Assembly: GCA_944324175.1 (NCBI GenBank)
Contig: CALUVH010000006.1
Span: 20,891 to 84,890, forward strand
Direction of reading: 5' to 3'
Origin: Candidatus Gastranaerophilales bacterium
GTDB lineage: Bacteria; Cyanobacteriota; Vampirovibrionia; Gastranaerophilales; Gastranaerophilaceae
Length of the DNA: 64,000 nt
The notes under the pieces are model-generated. The model did not search any database. It worked only from the letters and a program-made list of their open reading frames with translations, and was not told the DNA's origin. A program made the translations under genes and the position numbers. Below are positions 18,790-28,600 of the stretch, one piece after another. The first letter of the stretch is position 1. Each line of letters starts with the position of its first letter.

Positions 18790-19788
18790 ATGGAGCAACA
18801 AAGAATTGCAGTAATAGGATGTGGAGTGTGGGGCAGAAATATTGTAAGGAATTTTTACAACCTAAATGCCTTAGATACTGTGTGTGATATTGACGACGAA
18901 AACCTTAAAAAAGTTACAGAACAATATCCGGGAGTTAAAGTAACCAAAGATTACAATGATATTATTCAAAGCAAAGAAATAACAGGCGTAGTGGTTGTTA
19001 CGCCGAGCCATACACACTATAAAATGGTAAAAGCAATGCTTGAGGCTGGTAAACATGTATACGTTGAAAAGCCTATTTCTACAGTGGCTCAAGAAGCAAA
19101 AGATCTTACAGAACTGGCTAATACAAAAGGACTTGTGCTTATGGTTGGTCATTTACTTCTGTATCATCCTGCAGTCAACAGATTAAAAATGCTTATAGAA
19201 GAGGGCGCATTAGGAGATGTAGTGTATGCTCAAAGCGACCGTTTAAATGTCAACTACTTTAAAAATGATAGAAGTGTTATGTGGGATCTTGCCCCTCACG
19301 ATGTCTCAATGATAAGCTATGTAACAGGAAAAGCTCCAGTAAGAGTAATCAGCGCAATAGGCTGTTCTTCTGATAAAAATGAAATTATGGATATTACACA
19401 TATAGGAATCGAATTTGAAGACGGTGTTATTGGTCACATCTCTGACAGTTGGATTACTCCGAGAAAACACGTGAATCTTCTGGTCAGAGGTACTAAAGCT
19501 ACAGCAATCCTTGATGATACATTGCCTGAACACAAATTAGTAATTTTTGATAACTTTGTACCGGCTAATACTCAAAATATTGAACTTGATTACTTGGAGA
19601 TAGAACCGTTGAAGTTGGAATGTCAACATTTTATAAGTTGCTGTGAAAAAGGACAAAAGGCGCGTTCTGACGGAGAAAACGGATATGCTGTAGTTAGCAT
19701 TTTGGAAGAAGCTGAAAAGATAATGCTTGGTGAAAAGGTTAAAAAACTTGATAAAATAAACTTTGCACTATCAAGAACAAAAAAATAA
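18790..19788 (+). CDS. Gfo/Idh/MocA family NAD(P)-dependent oxidoreductase
   Basis: A 332-residue oxidoreductase with an N-terminal Rossmann fold (AVIGCGVWGRNIVRNF, glycine-rich) and the family motif VEKPIS (EKP, catalytic Lys region). VVVTPSHTHY and MVGHLLLYHPAV are typical of sugar-nucleotide or inositol dehydrogenases, for example WlbA-type UDP-sugar 3-dehydrogenases. WDLAPHDVSMISY contains the conserved HD catalytic pair. It lies 80 bases after the glycosyltransferase, with AT-rich promoter-like sequence between, and 37 bases before a CDP-alcohol transferase. The exact substrate is not assignable. Confidence 0.9.
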   Translation: MEQQRIAVIGCGVWGRNIVRNFYNLNALDTVCDIDDENLKKVTEQYPGVKVTKDYNDIIQSKEITGVVVVTPSHTHYKMVKAMLEAGKHVYVEKPISTVAQEAKDLTELANTKGLVLMVGHLLLYHPAVNRLKMLIEEGALGDVVYAQSDRLNVNYFKNDRSVMWDLAPHDVSMISYVTGKAPVRVISAIGCSSDKNEIMDITHIGIEFEDGVIGHISDSWITPRKHVNLLVRGTKATAILDDTLPEHKLVIFDNFVPANTQNIELDYLEIEPLKLECQHFISCCEKGQKARSDGENGYAVVSILEEAEKIMLGEKVKKLDKINFALSRTKK

Positions 19789-19825
19789 CTCTAGCCAAAT
19801 AATTAAACTTAAGGGAGACATAAAA

Positions 19826-20437
19826 ATGGCAAATTTTATTTCAATATTTAGAATTTTCGTTGCGTTATTTGCGATAGCGCTGCTCTATGTTAGAACAACC
19901 TGGGCTTATCTTTTAGCGCTATTGTTAACCATTATAGCTTTTGCTTTGGATGGAGTAGACGGATATATTGCAAGAAAGTTTAACGAGACTTCTGATCTTG
20001 GCTCAGTGCTGGATATCATGGGAGATAGAATTGTGGAATCATCATATTGGATTGTTTTTGCCGTGATGGGTTGGATTAGCATTTTATTTCCTCTAATATG
20101 TGTATTTCGAGCATTTACAACCGATAGCTTAAGGAGCGTCGCCTTGTCTAAAGGATATACAGCCTTTGGTTCTAAAAGCATGCAAAAGAGTAAGCTAGGA
20201 TACTTTATCTGCTCTTCAAAATTTATGAGAATAAGCTACGCTGTTGCAAAAGTTGTGGCATTTTTATTCCTAATTATCGCCAACACACCGGGAATAGAAT
20301 TCTGGCCTCAGATTGGTCTGTTCCATGGTATTACAATGTTCTTTGCTTGGGCAGCCATTATATTCTGCGTAGTTAGAGGTATTCCTGTTGTAGTAGAAAG
20401 CAAAAGTTTATTTGCAAAAGAGACTCAAAATGGCTAG
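19826..20437 (+). CDS. CDP-alcohol phosphatidyltransferase
   Basis: A 203-residue integral membrane enzyme. The complete family motif lies at residues 42-67: DGVDGYIAR, then eight residues, then GSVLDIMGD, fitting D-x2-DG-x2-AR-x8-G-x3-D-x3-D. Such enzymes make phosphatidylglycerophosphate, phosphatidylserine or related lipids; I cannot choose, though size and motif fit PgsA-like proteins. ATG 19826 is preferred because a GGGAG site lies just upstream; the open frame extends back over the previous gene's end without conserved sequence. It overlaps trmL by eight bases. Confidence 0.9.
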   Translation: MANFISIFRIFVALFAIALLYVRTTWAYLLALLLTIIAFALDGVDGYIARKFNETSDLGSVLDIMGDRIVESSYWIVFAVMGWISILFPLICVFRAFTTDSLRSVALSKGYTAFGSKSMQKSKLGYFICSSKFMRISYAVAKVVAFLFLIIANTPGIEFWPQIGLFHGITMFFAWAAIIFCVVRGIPVVVESKSLFAKETQNG

Positions 20438-20882
20438 TAAAATCAATATTGTACTATATGAGCCGGAAATTCCACAAAATACAGGGAATATTGCAAGGTT
20501 ATGCGCATGTACTGGAGCTAGTTTATACCTTGTAGGGAAATTAGGATTTTCACTTTCAAGTAAGTATACCAAACGAGCAGGACTAGACTACTGGGATAGC
20601 GTCGATTTACACAAAATTGATACAATGGATGAATTGCTTGATGCGCACAAAGATGCTACTTTTTATTATCTAACAACAAAAACCCAAAAGGTATATACTG
20701 ACATCAAGTTTAAAGATGGAGATTTTATAGTATTTGGACCTGAGACGAGAGGACTGCCTGAAAGATATGTTAAATCTGATACAGCACTAACAATTCCAAT
20801 GAAAGCAGGGCAAAGAAGTCTAAATTTATCAAACTCCGTAGCAATTGTAGCATATGAGGTAATAAGGCAAAATGGATTATAA
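20430..20882 (+). CDS. trmL: tRNA (cytidine(34)-2'-O)-methyltransferase
   Basis: A 150-residue SPOUT methyltransferase. The trefoil-knot signature is clear: VLYEPEIPQNTGNIARLCA at the N-terminus, VFGPETRGLPE in the middle and IPMKAGQRSLNLSNSVAIVAYE at the C-terminus. TrmL (YibK) methylates the ribose of C34/U34 in tRNA-Leu anticodons. ATG 20430 gives the typical N-terminus; it lies within the last codons of the CDP-alcohol transferase gene, and the stop overlaps nnrD by eleven bases, so the three are coupled. Confidence 0.95.
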   Translation: MASKINIVLYEPEIPQNTGNIARLCACTGASLYLVGKLGFSLSSKYTKRAGLDYWDSVDLHKIDTMDELLDAHKDATFYYLTTKTQKVYTDIKFKDGDFIVFGPETRGLPERYVKSDTALTIPMKAGQRSLNLSNSVAIVAYEVIRQNGL

Positions 20883-21681
20883 ACTCCCCAAACTACCGAC
20901 AAGAAAGCCGGACTCCAATAAGGGGACTTTTGGGAAAATATTAAATATTTCAGGTTCACAATACATGCCAGGAGCTGCATATATTTCTTCAGTATCAGCT
21001 ATGACAGCAGGTTGTGGACTTGTTTGTCTTATGAGCGATGAGTGTGTAATAAAAACGGTAAGTGCACTTACTCCAATTATAACTTTTGCCCCTCATAATG
21101 AGCTTGCACAAAAACTAAAAACATTTGATGTACTGCTAATAGGATGTGGCTTATCAACATCCCTTAAAGCTGTTAGAATTTTCAAAAAAGCAATACAAAA
21201 CTCTAAAATACCAACGATAATAGATGCAGATGGACTTAATATTTTGGCAAATACAAAAATAAGTACGCCTTCAAAAACAATTTTAACGCCCCATCCGCTT
21301 GAGGCTGCAAGATTACTCAAAGTTGAACTTGAACAAGTATTAAAAGCCAAAGAGCAATCCGCTATTAACATATCTAAAAAATACAACTGCATAACCGTTC
21401 TCAAATCTCATGAAACAATAGTTACCGACGGAACGAAAATTTTCAAAAACATAACTCAAACTACAGCACTTGCAAAAGGGGGTAGTGGTGATGTTTTAGC
21501 GGGAATGATTGCCAGCTTTGTTGCCCAAAACATGAATTTATTTGATGCTGCAGCTCTAGGTGTATACTTACATGGACTCGCGGGAAATCTGGCAGCAAAA
21601 GACCTGACTGAGCATTGCGTTACCGCAAATGACACAATCAGGTATATTGCTAATGCTTTTAATAATTACTACGCAATGTAG
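20872..21681 (+). CDS. nnrD: ADP/ATP-dependent NAD(P)H-hydrate dehydratase
   Basis: A 269-residue ribokinase-fold enzyme that repairs hydrated NAD(P)H. Signature blocks are GKILNISGSQYMPGAAYISS, IIDADGLNIL, ILTPHPLEAARLL and AKGGSGDVLAGMIASF (catalytic and phosphate-binding loop). The NnrE epimerase domain that is often fused at the N-terminus is missing, so this is the stand-alone dehydratase. ATG 20872 overlaps the end of trmL. The stop overlaps, tail-to-tail, the convergent gene 21669-22037. Confidence 0.94.
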   Translation: MDYKLPKLPTRKPDSNKGTFGKILNISGSQYMPGAAYISSVSAMTAGCGLVCLMSDECVIKTVSALTPIITFAPHNELAQKLKTFDVLLIGCGLSTSLKAVRIFKKAIQNSKIPTIIDADGLNILANTKISTPSKTILTPHPLEAARLLKVELEQVLKAKEQSAINISKKYNCITVLKSHETIVTDGTKIFKNITQTTALAKGGSGDVLAGMIASFVAQNMNLFDAAALGVYLHGLAGNLAAKDLTEHCVTANDTIRYIANAFNNYYAM

Positions 21682-22037
21682 TCAATTGAATCTGTAATCT
21701 TAGTGTTAGCAGTTGAATCAGCCAAAGCCTCATCAATAATATTCAACTCCGCTTCAACTTTTTTTGGACTAATTACATCCTCAGGAACACCAAAAGAACG
21801 AGCGTAAGAATTTTCTCTTTCTACAATTGAAGGATGAATATCCAAAACATCTCCTTCACTTGTGACATTACCAATAGGCTTTCTCACCATTGCAGCTGAT
21901 TCTTTGCGAGATTCCATCATTGCATCTTCTGCTATATTAATATTTTTTCTACTTGCAACATATGAATCTACTGCATTTTGAACAACTTTAATACCTTTTT
22001 TAGCTGGGTTACCTGTAAATTGTACACTACTGATCAT
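21669..22037 (-). CDS. Hypothetical protein with MISSVQFTG N-terminus
   Basis: A 122-residue acidic, Cys-free protein that I do not recognise. The first nine residues, MISSVQFTG, are followed by a lysine-rich stretch, a predicted helical middle (SRKNINIAEDAMMESRKE) and an Ala/Asp-rich end. There is no signal peptide or membrane segment. An AGGAGA ribosome-binding site lies about 10 bases before ATG 22037. It is 112 bases downstream of anmK on the same strand, without a clear terminator between, so it may share the anmK transcript. Its stop overlaps nnrD by 13 bases. Confidence 0.65.
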   Translation of the reverse strand: MISSVQFTGNPAKKGIKVVQNAVDSYVASRKNINIAEDAMMESRKESAAMVRKPIGNVTSEGDVLDIHPSIVERENSYARSFGVPEDVISPKKVEAELNIIDEALADSTANTKITDSIDYIA

Positions 22038-22149
22038 TTTAAAATATCTCCTTTGCTTCTACATCCTTATATAAACATGTAAAAATAAATATTGCTAAAC
22101 AAACAACTAAAAGTTGACAAAACTTAATAATTCAGTTTACTAAAAAAAA

Positions 22150-23286
22150 CTAACAATAAGTTACTTTACCAAGCACAACACGTTTTGAAGCACCGGTACA
22201 AGAAGGCAAATTAGCAGGAATACCGTAATAATTACAATATCCTAAAAGGGCAAACGCCATTACTTCTTTAAAATTATTAGAAATCCCATAATCATCATGA
22301 GTTTTAAGATTTACATGTTTTGGCAAATAATGACGTAGGTATTTCATCAAAGTTGGATTATAGGCACCGCCACCACCAACAATAACCTCATCAATATCAA
22401 CAACAGGATATACAAATCTTTCATAAGCTTGTGCGATAGATTTAGCAGTTAATGCCGTCACTGTAGCCATAATGTCTTTTGGGTCTTTTGGACCAAATTT
22501 CAAAGCATTTTCAATGTATTTCGGTGAAAAATACTCTCTGCCCGTAGTTTTAGGAATGTTTTTAAAATAATATTCATCTTGCAATAAACACTCCAGCCAA
22601 CTATCAGATATTGTACCCTCATTAGCTATATCGCCATTTTTATCATAAGGACTGTCGAAAAACTTATTTGCGCAATAATCAATCATAATATTTCCAAGTC
22701 CTGTATCAAACCCAAATGTATCATTGTCCTTTGAGACAACTGTAACATTAGATATACCGCCAATGTTTTGAATACAAACATTTTTTTTCAAAGGCTTAAA
22801 CCATTTTTCATCAGCAAAACAAACCAATGGTGCGCCATCACCTCCTGCTGCAATATCAGCTTCTCTAAAATTTGATATAACCATACAGCCTGTCTGCTGA
22901 GCGATAATCGCACTTTCACCTATTTGTAAAGTGCTTTTTAACTGGATTCCATCAAGCTTTTCATCTTTTGGAGAATGATAAATTGTCTGTCCATGACTTG
23001 CTATCAAGTCAGGTTTTTCATGCTCTGAAATTAACAGTTTACACGCATCAGCAAAGCAATGACCAATAGCAAAATTCATCTGACATACATCTTGAATGTC
23101 TGCATGACCACTAAACAAATTAAATATTTTTGCTCGGATGTGCTCAGGATATTTATAATTTATACCCGTTATAAGCTTACAAGACAAATCCGGATAGACA
23201 ACACATAGTCCGGCATCAATACTGTCACAAGATGTACCAGACATTAATCCTATAATTTTTTTGGGTTCTAACATGTTCTTTTCCAT
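22150..23286 (-). CDS. anmK: Anhydro-N-acetylmuramic acid kinase
   Basis: A 378-residue ASKHA-fold kinase that phosphorylates and opens 1,6-anhydro-MurNAc during cell-wall recycling. IGLMSGTSCDSIDAGL is the phosphate-binding N-terminal signature; IASHGQTIYHSP, NIGGISNVTVV, FDTGLGNIMIDY and VGGGGAYNPTLM complete it. The start at 23286 is weakly supported by an AAGA site; the ATG five codons later is an alternative. An intrinsic terminator on the same strand ends only about ten bases upstream, so either transcription starts in that gap or some readthrough occurs. Confidence 0.95.
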   Translation of the reverse strand: MEKNMLEPKKIIGLMSGTSCDSIDAGLCVVYPDLSCKLITGINYKYPEHIRAKIFNLFSGHADIQDVCQMNFAIGHCFADACKLLISEHEKPDLIASHGQTIYHSPKDEKLDGIQLKSTLQIGESAIIAQQTGCMVISNFREADIAAGGDGAPLVCFADEKWFKPLKKNVCIQNIGGISNVTVVSKDNDTFGFDTGLGNIMIDYCANKFFDSPYDKNGDIANEGTISDSWLECLLQDEYYFKNIPKTTGREYFSPKYIENALKFGPKDPKDIMATVTALTAKSIAQAYERFVYPVVDIDEVIVGGGGAYNPTLMKYLRHYLPKHVNLKTHDDYGISNNFKEVMAFALLGYCNYYGIPANLPSCTGASKRVVLGKVTYC

Positions 23287-23292
23287 ATCTTA

Positions 23293-23324
23293 ATAATAAA
23301 AAAAAGCTTGCGACATGGCAAGCT
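23293..23324 (-). terminator. Intrinsic terminator immediately upstream of anmK
   Basis: On the minus strand AGCTTGC and GCAAGCT (23318-23324 with 23305-23311) flank a 6-base loop and are followed by eight T's. It ends transcription coming from 23521, not anmK itself. Confidence 0.8.
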
Positions 23325-23355
23325 ATGAATACTATTACTAATATACAATTTAAAC

Positions 23356-23521
23356 TTATAAAATATCCCTAATCAACATCCCATTAACCTTAAATTTCCT
23401 CAATCTCCTCAACTATCATTCTCATCTTACAGCAACGTAAACGCCATCACCTCTTTTTCTACAACTAATACTATTTTCCATCGGTAGCCATCCATCCAAT
23501 TTTTGAATTTCCACTCCCCAT
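23356..23521 (-). pseudogene. Decayed small gene with its own promoter and terminator
   Basis: On the minus strand ATG at 23521 opens MGSGNSKIGWMATDGK then TAG. Other frames continue with coding-like segments NSISCRKRGDGVYVAVR, MIVEEIEEI and KVNGMLIRDIL, ending at TAA 23356-23358. Joining them needs about three single-base shifts, one at an A4 run. The strand is purine-rich like real genes here. A promoter lies directly upstream and a terminator directly downstream, so this is a complete transcription unit. It could instead be a regulatory RNA of roughly 220 bases. I do not recognise the protein. Confidence 0.35.
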
Positions 23522-23527
23522 AGTTAC

Positions 23528-23556
23528 AATGTAAATCTTAGTAAAATATTTGACAA
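23528..23556 (-). promoter_or_regulatory. Promoter upstream of the decayed gene or small RNA
   Basis: On the minus strand TTGTCA (23551-23556), a 17-base spacer and TACATT (23528-23533). Seven bases after the -10 is 23521, the A of an ATG, as at other leaderless-looking starts in this window. Confidence 0.55.
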
Positions 23557-23770
23557 GTAAAAAAAAGTAAAATAAAATTTACAATTGACCATGCCCCTTG
23601 ATATATATATACAAAATTCGTGTTTTAAAAACTTAATGAAGAAATTTTAATGAAATTAAGTAAAAAATTATCAAAAAAAGTTTGACAATTTTTCTTATTT
23701 GTCATGCAAAAATAAAAAAAATAATTGTTTTTCCATAAATAGCTGCTATAATTAAAGTAGGGAGAAAAAT
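23557..23770 (+). promoter_or_regulatory. Upstream region and promoter of the tandem WYL genes
   Basis: AT-rich, gene-free. TGC-TATAAT (hexamer 23747-23752) forms an extended -10 with a weak TTGTTT at 23725-23730; the ribosome-binding site GGGAG is at 23760-23764. An inverted repeat TGACAA (23683-23688) and TTGTCA (23699-23704), ten bases apart, is a candidate operator. Nothing else is seen. Confidence 0.45.
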
Positions 23771-24712
23771 ATGAAAGAATTTTTAAGAAATGATACTGTC
23801 ACATACAATTTAATTTCCTTTACAGGATATCGGGCCTTAATTTTATTCAAGTTACTAACAGAAAGCCCCAAATCATATGAAGATATCAGATCTTATTTTG
23901 AAACAAATCCATATATACAAGAACAATTTTCAATGGATTCTTTAAGAATGTATCTAAACACTCTTAAAGTTGCCGGATGCACTGTTGAAAAAACTGTCAT
24001 AGACAAAATTCCACGATATTATGTACCCAAAAATCCATTTAACTTAAAAATAACTCCAGAACAAAAAAAATCACTAATTAAAATATACAAAACACTAACT
24101 CAAAATCTTGCAGTAGAAGAAATAGTTCAACTGGACAACTTACTTTTAAAATTAGTACAATACATTGATGACGAAAATTTTGTAAATGATTACAAAAAAG
24201 TTTCAGTTTTAAAACGAGAAAACACTGAAATAGTAACAAAATTACAAAAATGTTGCGAAACCAAAAAGCGAATTATAGTATCCTATAATTCACCTCATTC
24301 AGGCATAAAAGACATTGAAATGATTACTCAAAAACTTTTATACCATAATAATAAGTTGTACCTAAGGGCAAAAGGTCTTGAATACAAAGATGAAACTGAT
24401 TTTTTAATTAGCAGAATCATAGAAATAAAGGAGATAAAGGAGGTAACAAATACCGAAGCTAATCAAATAGCTCCTAAACTTTCCGTAATATATAAACTTA
24501 AAACCAACGGTACAGTACCTGATTTAGAGTCAGGAGAAAAACTTTTAGAAATTGATCAATCTTATGCTACGATCATGATATCAGGAAGCAACAGTTTCTA
24601 TATAAATCAAAGGCTACTGGAATATGGAAGTTCCTGCACCGTAATATCCCCTACAGATTATAAAGAAAATTTCTTAAAACAGCTTAAAGAAATAAGAGGT
24701 AATTATGATTAG
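23771..24712 (+). CDS. WYL-domain transcriptional regulator, first of a tandem pair
   Basis: A 313-residue protein: N-terminal winged-helix-like region (residues 10-85, with FKLLTESPKSYEDIRSYF and DSLRMYLNTLKVAG), a helical linker, a WYL domain (about 165-225; RIIVSYNSPHSGIKD, QKLLYHNNKLYLRAKG, FLISRIIEIKEI) and a C-terminal WCX-like extension (RLLEYGSSCTVISPTDYKEN). WYL regulators sense ligands such as nucleic-acid fragments and often respond to DNA damage. The downstream paralogue overlaps by eight bases. Architecture and tandem arrangement resemble PafB-PafC of actinobacteria. The ligand and targets are unknown; residues W-Y-L themselves read L-Y-L here. Confidence 0.8.
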   Translation: MKEFLRNDTVTYNLISFTGYRALILFKLLTESPKSYEDIRSYFETNPYIQEQFSMDSLRMYLNTLKVAGCTVEKTVIDKIPRYYVPKNPFNLKITPEQKKSLIKIYKTLTQNLAVEEIVQLDNLLLKLVQYIDDENFVNDYKKVSVLKRENTEIVTKLQKCCETKKRIIVSYNSPHSGIKDIEMITQKLLYHNNKLYLRAKGLEYKDETDFLISRIIEIKEIKEVTNTEANQIAPKLSVIYKLKTNGTVPDLESGEKLLEIDQSYATIMISGSNSFYINQRLLEYGSSCTVISPTDYKENFLKQLKEIRGNYD

Positions 24713-25646
24713 AACAAAGAGAAAACTTCCGAAAAAATTCAATATCTCAGGTGTTCGAATGTTAAAGTTGCTTGGCTTGTTATATCAAGGTGATACACAA
24801 GTAAAGGATGTGATAAAACTCTTTTACGACACACCCAAACAAAGAGAGGCTAATAGTGTACACGTAAGTTTATGCAAGTATTTAAATACACTTAAAATAA
24901 TTGGTATACGAGTAGAAAAACATAAAGATAAATATGAAGCATATAATTTACCTTATACTTATAGTTTCACCGCTAAAGAACTTGAAACGATTCAAAAATT
25001 CAAACAGTGTTCTGACTTAATTTTGGAGGGAAAAAGTAAAGAAAGTTTTGACAAATTCATTAAAGCACTGGAAAACAGATACGACGATAACACTCAAACC
25101 CTTGTAAATACTATCGATAAAACAGACCTTCTGGATTTTTCATTTTACTTCAAAAGCATGAAAGAACAACTTGCTGAATGCGAAAAATATATCTCTGATA
25201 ACCAAATATTAGATATCCTGTACGCATTAAAAGGAGGAGATGAAAGACGTGTATCAGGAAGACCTCTTGAAATAAATTTTGGTAAGCGAAGTGCATTTTT
25301 AAAATTATATAATCATAAAGATTCACAAATATACGAAATTGCATTGAAGAATATTCGCTCAATAATCCAATCACCTCAAAAATCAGGGACACAAATGGCA
25401 CATACAACTTCCATTGTATTTAAACTACATGGTAGACTTGCAGAAAACTATGAACTAAAAGAAAATGAAATATGCAAAGGTACTGATAACGAAGGAAGTT
25501 TGATTATCGTAAATCAAAATGAAGATATTACAATATTACTTCATAGATTATTGAGATATGGCAAAAATTGCACTGTATGTACTCCGATATCTATTAGAGA
25601 ACAAATGAAAGAATTAATTGAGCAAACTATCGCAAATTATTCGTAA
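24705..25646 (+). CDS. WYL-domain transcriptional regulator, second of a tandem pair
   Basis: A 313-residue paralogue of the preceding protein, same length and same order of parts: winged-helix-like N-terminus (RMLKLLGLLYQGDTQVKDVIKLF, VSLCKYLNTLKIIGIRVEK), linker, a more diverged WYL region (about 165-225; ILDILYALKGGDERRV, AFLKLYNHKDSQIYEIALKNIRSI) and the WCX-like end (RLLRYGKNCTVCTPISIREQ). The sensing core is less canonical than in the first copy, as in heteromeric pairs where one subunit is structural. It overlaps the first gene by eight bases and ends 42 bases before dnaE. Confidence 0.75.
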   Translation: MIRTKRKLPKKFNISGVRMLKLLGLLYQGDTQVKDVIKLFYDTPKQREANSVHVSLCKYLNTLKIIGIRVEKHKDKYEAYNLPYTYSFTAKELETIQKFKQCSDLILEGKSKESFDKFIKALENRYDDNTQTLVNTIDKTDLLDFSFYFKSMKEQLAECEKYISDNQILDILYALKGGDERRVSGRPLEINFGKRSAFLKLYNHKDSQIYEIALKNIRSIIQSPQKSGTQMAHTTSIVFKLHGRLAENYELKENEICKGTDNEGSLIIVNQNEDITILLHRLLRYGKNCTVCTPISIREQMKELIEQTIANYS

Positions 25647-25673
25647 TATTATGTTTAAATTTTAAAATCTATG

Positions 25674-25689
25674 TGATACCATTTTTATA
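25674..25689 (+). promoter_or_regulatory. Extended -10 promoter of dnaE placing +1 on the ATG
   Basis: TGA followed by TACCAT (25677-25682); seven bases on is 25689, the A of the dnaE ATG. No Shine-Dalgarno precedes the start. Confidence 0.5.
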
Positions 25690-28600
25690 TGGATAAGAAT
25701 ACTCAATACGTACCATTACATTTACACAGTGAATATTCCTTACTTGACGGCGCAATAAAAGTAAAGGCATTGTGTGAATTTGCAAAAGAAAACAACATGC
25801 CAGCAGTTGCGATTACAGACCATGGCGTTATGTATTCTGCTATCGAGTTTTACAGAACAGCAAAGGAAACAGGAATAAAAGCCATAATCGGATGTGAATT
25901 TTACGTACATGATGGAGATATTCACATAAGAGATTCAGCACACAATCCGCTTTACCACCTTGTATTACTTGCTAAAGACAAAACCGGATATATGAACCTA
26001 GTAAAACTTGTATCTATTGCTCAATGTGAAGGGATGTATTACAAACCAAGAGTTAATTTTGAATTAATACAAAAATACTCGGAAGGACTAATCTGCTCAT
26101 CAGCCTGTCTTGGAGGTGAAGTCTTACAAAATCTGCTTAAAAATGATTATGAAGCAGCAAAAGCAACAGCAAAAAAATATCAGGATCTATTTGGAGAAGA
26201 TTACTATATTGAATTACAAGATCATGGACTTGATGAACAAAAAAGAACTAATCCTGACTTAATAAAAATTGCACAAGAATTGGGAATAAAAATGATTATC
26301 ACAAATGATTCCCATTATCTTAAAAAAGAAGATGCTGACTGGCATGATACACTTTTATGTCTACAGACAAACGCGCTGAAAAATGAACCAAACAGATTTC
26401 ATTTTCCAAACAATGAATTTTATGTAAAAACTCCTGAAGAATTACGTGATAGTTTCAAATGGATGGATAGTAATCTTTTTGACGAGTGTATAAAAAACAC
26501 TGTAGATATTGCAGACAAATGTCACTTAATACTTGAGATGGGTAAAAGTCCTCTTCCTCATTACGAAGTACCACCGGGACATACAGTTGAAAGCTATCTT
26601 GATTTAAAAGTACATGAAGGACTTAAAAAACGCTATGGGGAAATTCCACCGGAAATAGAGGAACGTGTAAAATATGAGCTTGGTATTATTGAGCAAATGG
26701 GCTTCTCAGCATACTTTTTAATAACATGGGACTTTGTACATTTTGCCAAAACGCATGACATACCTGTTGGACCGGGACGTGGTTCTGCTGCTGGCTCGGT
26801 TGTAGCTTATGCACTTGAAATTACAGACCTTGACCCTATTCGACATCACTTATTGTTTGAAAGATTTCTAAACCCAGAACGATATAGTATGCCCGACGTC
26901 GATATTGATTTTTGCATCGAAAGACGTGGAGAAGTAATAGACTACGTATCAAAAAAATATGGAGAAGACAAAGTATGCCAAATTATAACATTTGGTACCT
27001 ATGCTGCAAAAGCCGCAATGAAAGGAGTTGCAAGAGTATTTGATATACCATTTGCAAGAAGTAATCAACTTTCTTCCTTAATTCCAAACGAGCCAAAAGC
27101 ACATATTGATGATGCAATGCTTGATGGAATGGAATTAAAAAAACTATATGATGAAGATCCTGAAGTTAAACGTCTTGTCGACATGTCAAGATGCATAGAG
27201 GGAATAAAAAACAACACAGGAACCCATGCTGCAGGTGTCATTATTGCGCATAAACCGCTAAACGAAATTGTACCGGTACAGCCTTCAAAAGACGGTATCA
27301 TTGTAACTGAATACCCAATGGCAGACCTTGAAAAATTAGGTCTTTTGAAAATGGACTTTCTTGGACTTAGAACACTTACAATGATTCACAAAACAATGAA
27401 GCTGTTAAAACGTACTAAAGGTATTGAATTTGATATAAACAGAATTCCACTTGATGATAAACCTACTTATGACATGCTTATTGCCGGAGAGACCGATGGA
27501 GTATTCCAACTTGAATCTTCAGGTATGAAAAAGCTTGTAAAAGATCTGCGTCCCGACGTTTTTGAAGACCTAGGAGCTTTGGTTGCACTATTCAGACCCG
27601 GACCTTTGGAATCAGGAATGGTACAGGATTTCGTTGAGAGAAAACACGGACGTCAAGAAATTAAATATGCCCATCCACTACTTGAACCTGTGTTAAAAGA
27701 CACCTACGGAACGATTGTATATCAGGAGCAGATTATGCAAGTATTCCAAGTGTTGGCTGATTACACACTGGGACAAGCTGACATGGTTCGCCGTATGATG
27801 GGTAAAAAAAAGCTTGATGAGATGGCACAACAAAAGGGTAAATTTATCGAAGGCTCAGCAAGGCACGGAATGGATGCAAAAGATGCTGCCGCACTATTTG
27901 AACAAATAGAAAAATTTGCTTCCTACTGTTTTAACAGGTCACACTCAGCAGCCTATGCGTTCGTAGCCTATCAAACAGCATATCTTAAATGTCACTACCC
28001 TCAAGAATATCTTGCTTCACTTTTATCAAGTGTATCCGGAGATCAGGAAAAAACCCAATTATACATTGAGGAAGCACTTAAACATGGGATTCAGGTAATG
28101 CCTCCTGATATTAACAAGTCTTTTGCTGAATTTACACCGGACGGAAACAATATACGTTTTGGACTTGCCTCAATAAAACAAGTTGGTGAAGCTGTTGTTG
28201 AATCAATTTTAAATGAACGAGAAGCAAATGGTGAATTTAAGTCAGTATATGACTTTTGTAAACGTGTTGATTCTAAATGCAGTAACAAAAGAGTAATGGA
28301 AGGACTTATTAAGGCTGGCGCTTTCGGTACTATCGAAAAAAGTCGTAAACAATTACTGGAAAATCTCGAATACATAGTAGCCACTGCCAACCGCGAAAAC
28401 CAAGCTAAAGCTTTGGGACAAGTAAGTCTTTTTGCGGGCTTAAGTGAAGACAATGATATCGGATACAGTGAATTTCAGCTATCAGGAAGTGATGAAGAGT
28501 TTGATGCAAGACAATTACAAATTTTCGAAAAAGAATTTTTGGGATTTTACGTCTCAAGTCATCCGCTTTCTACGATAAGAGATAAGCTCCCATTTTTAAT

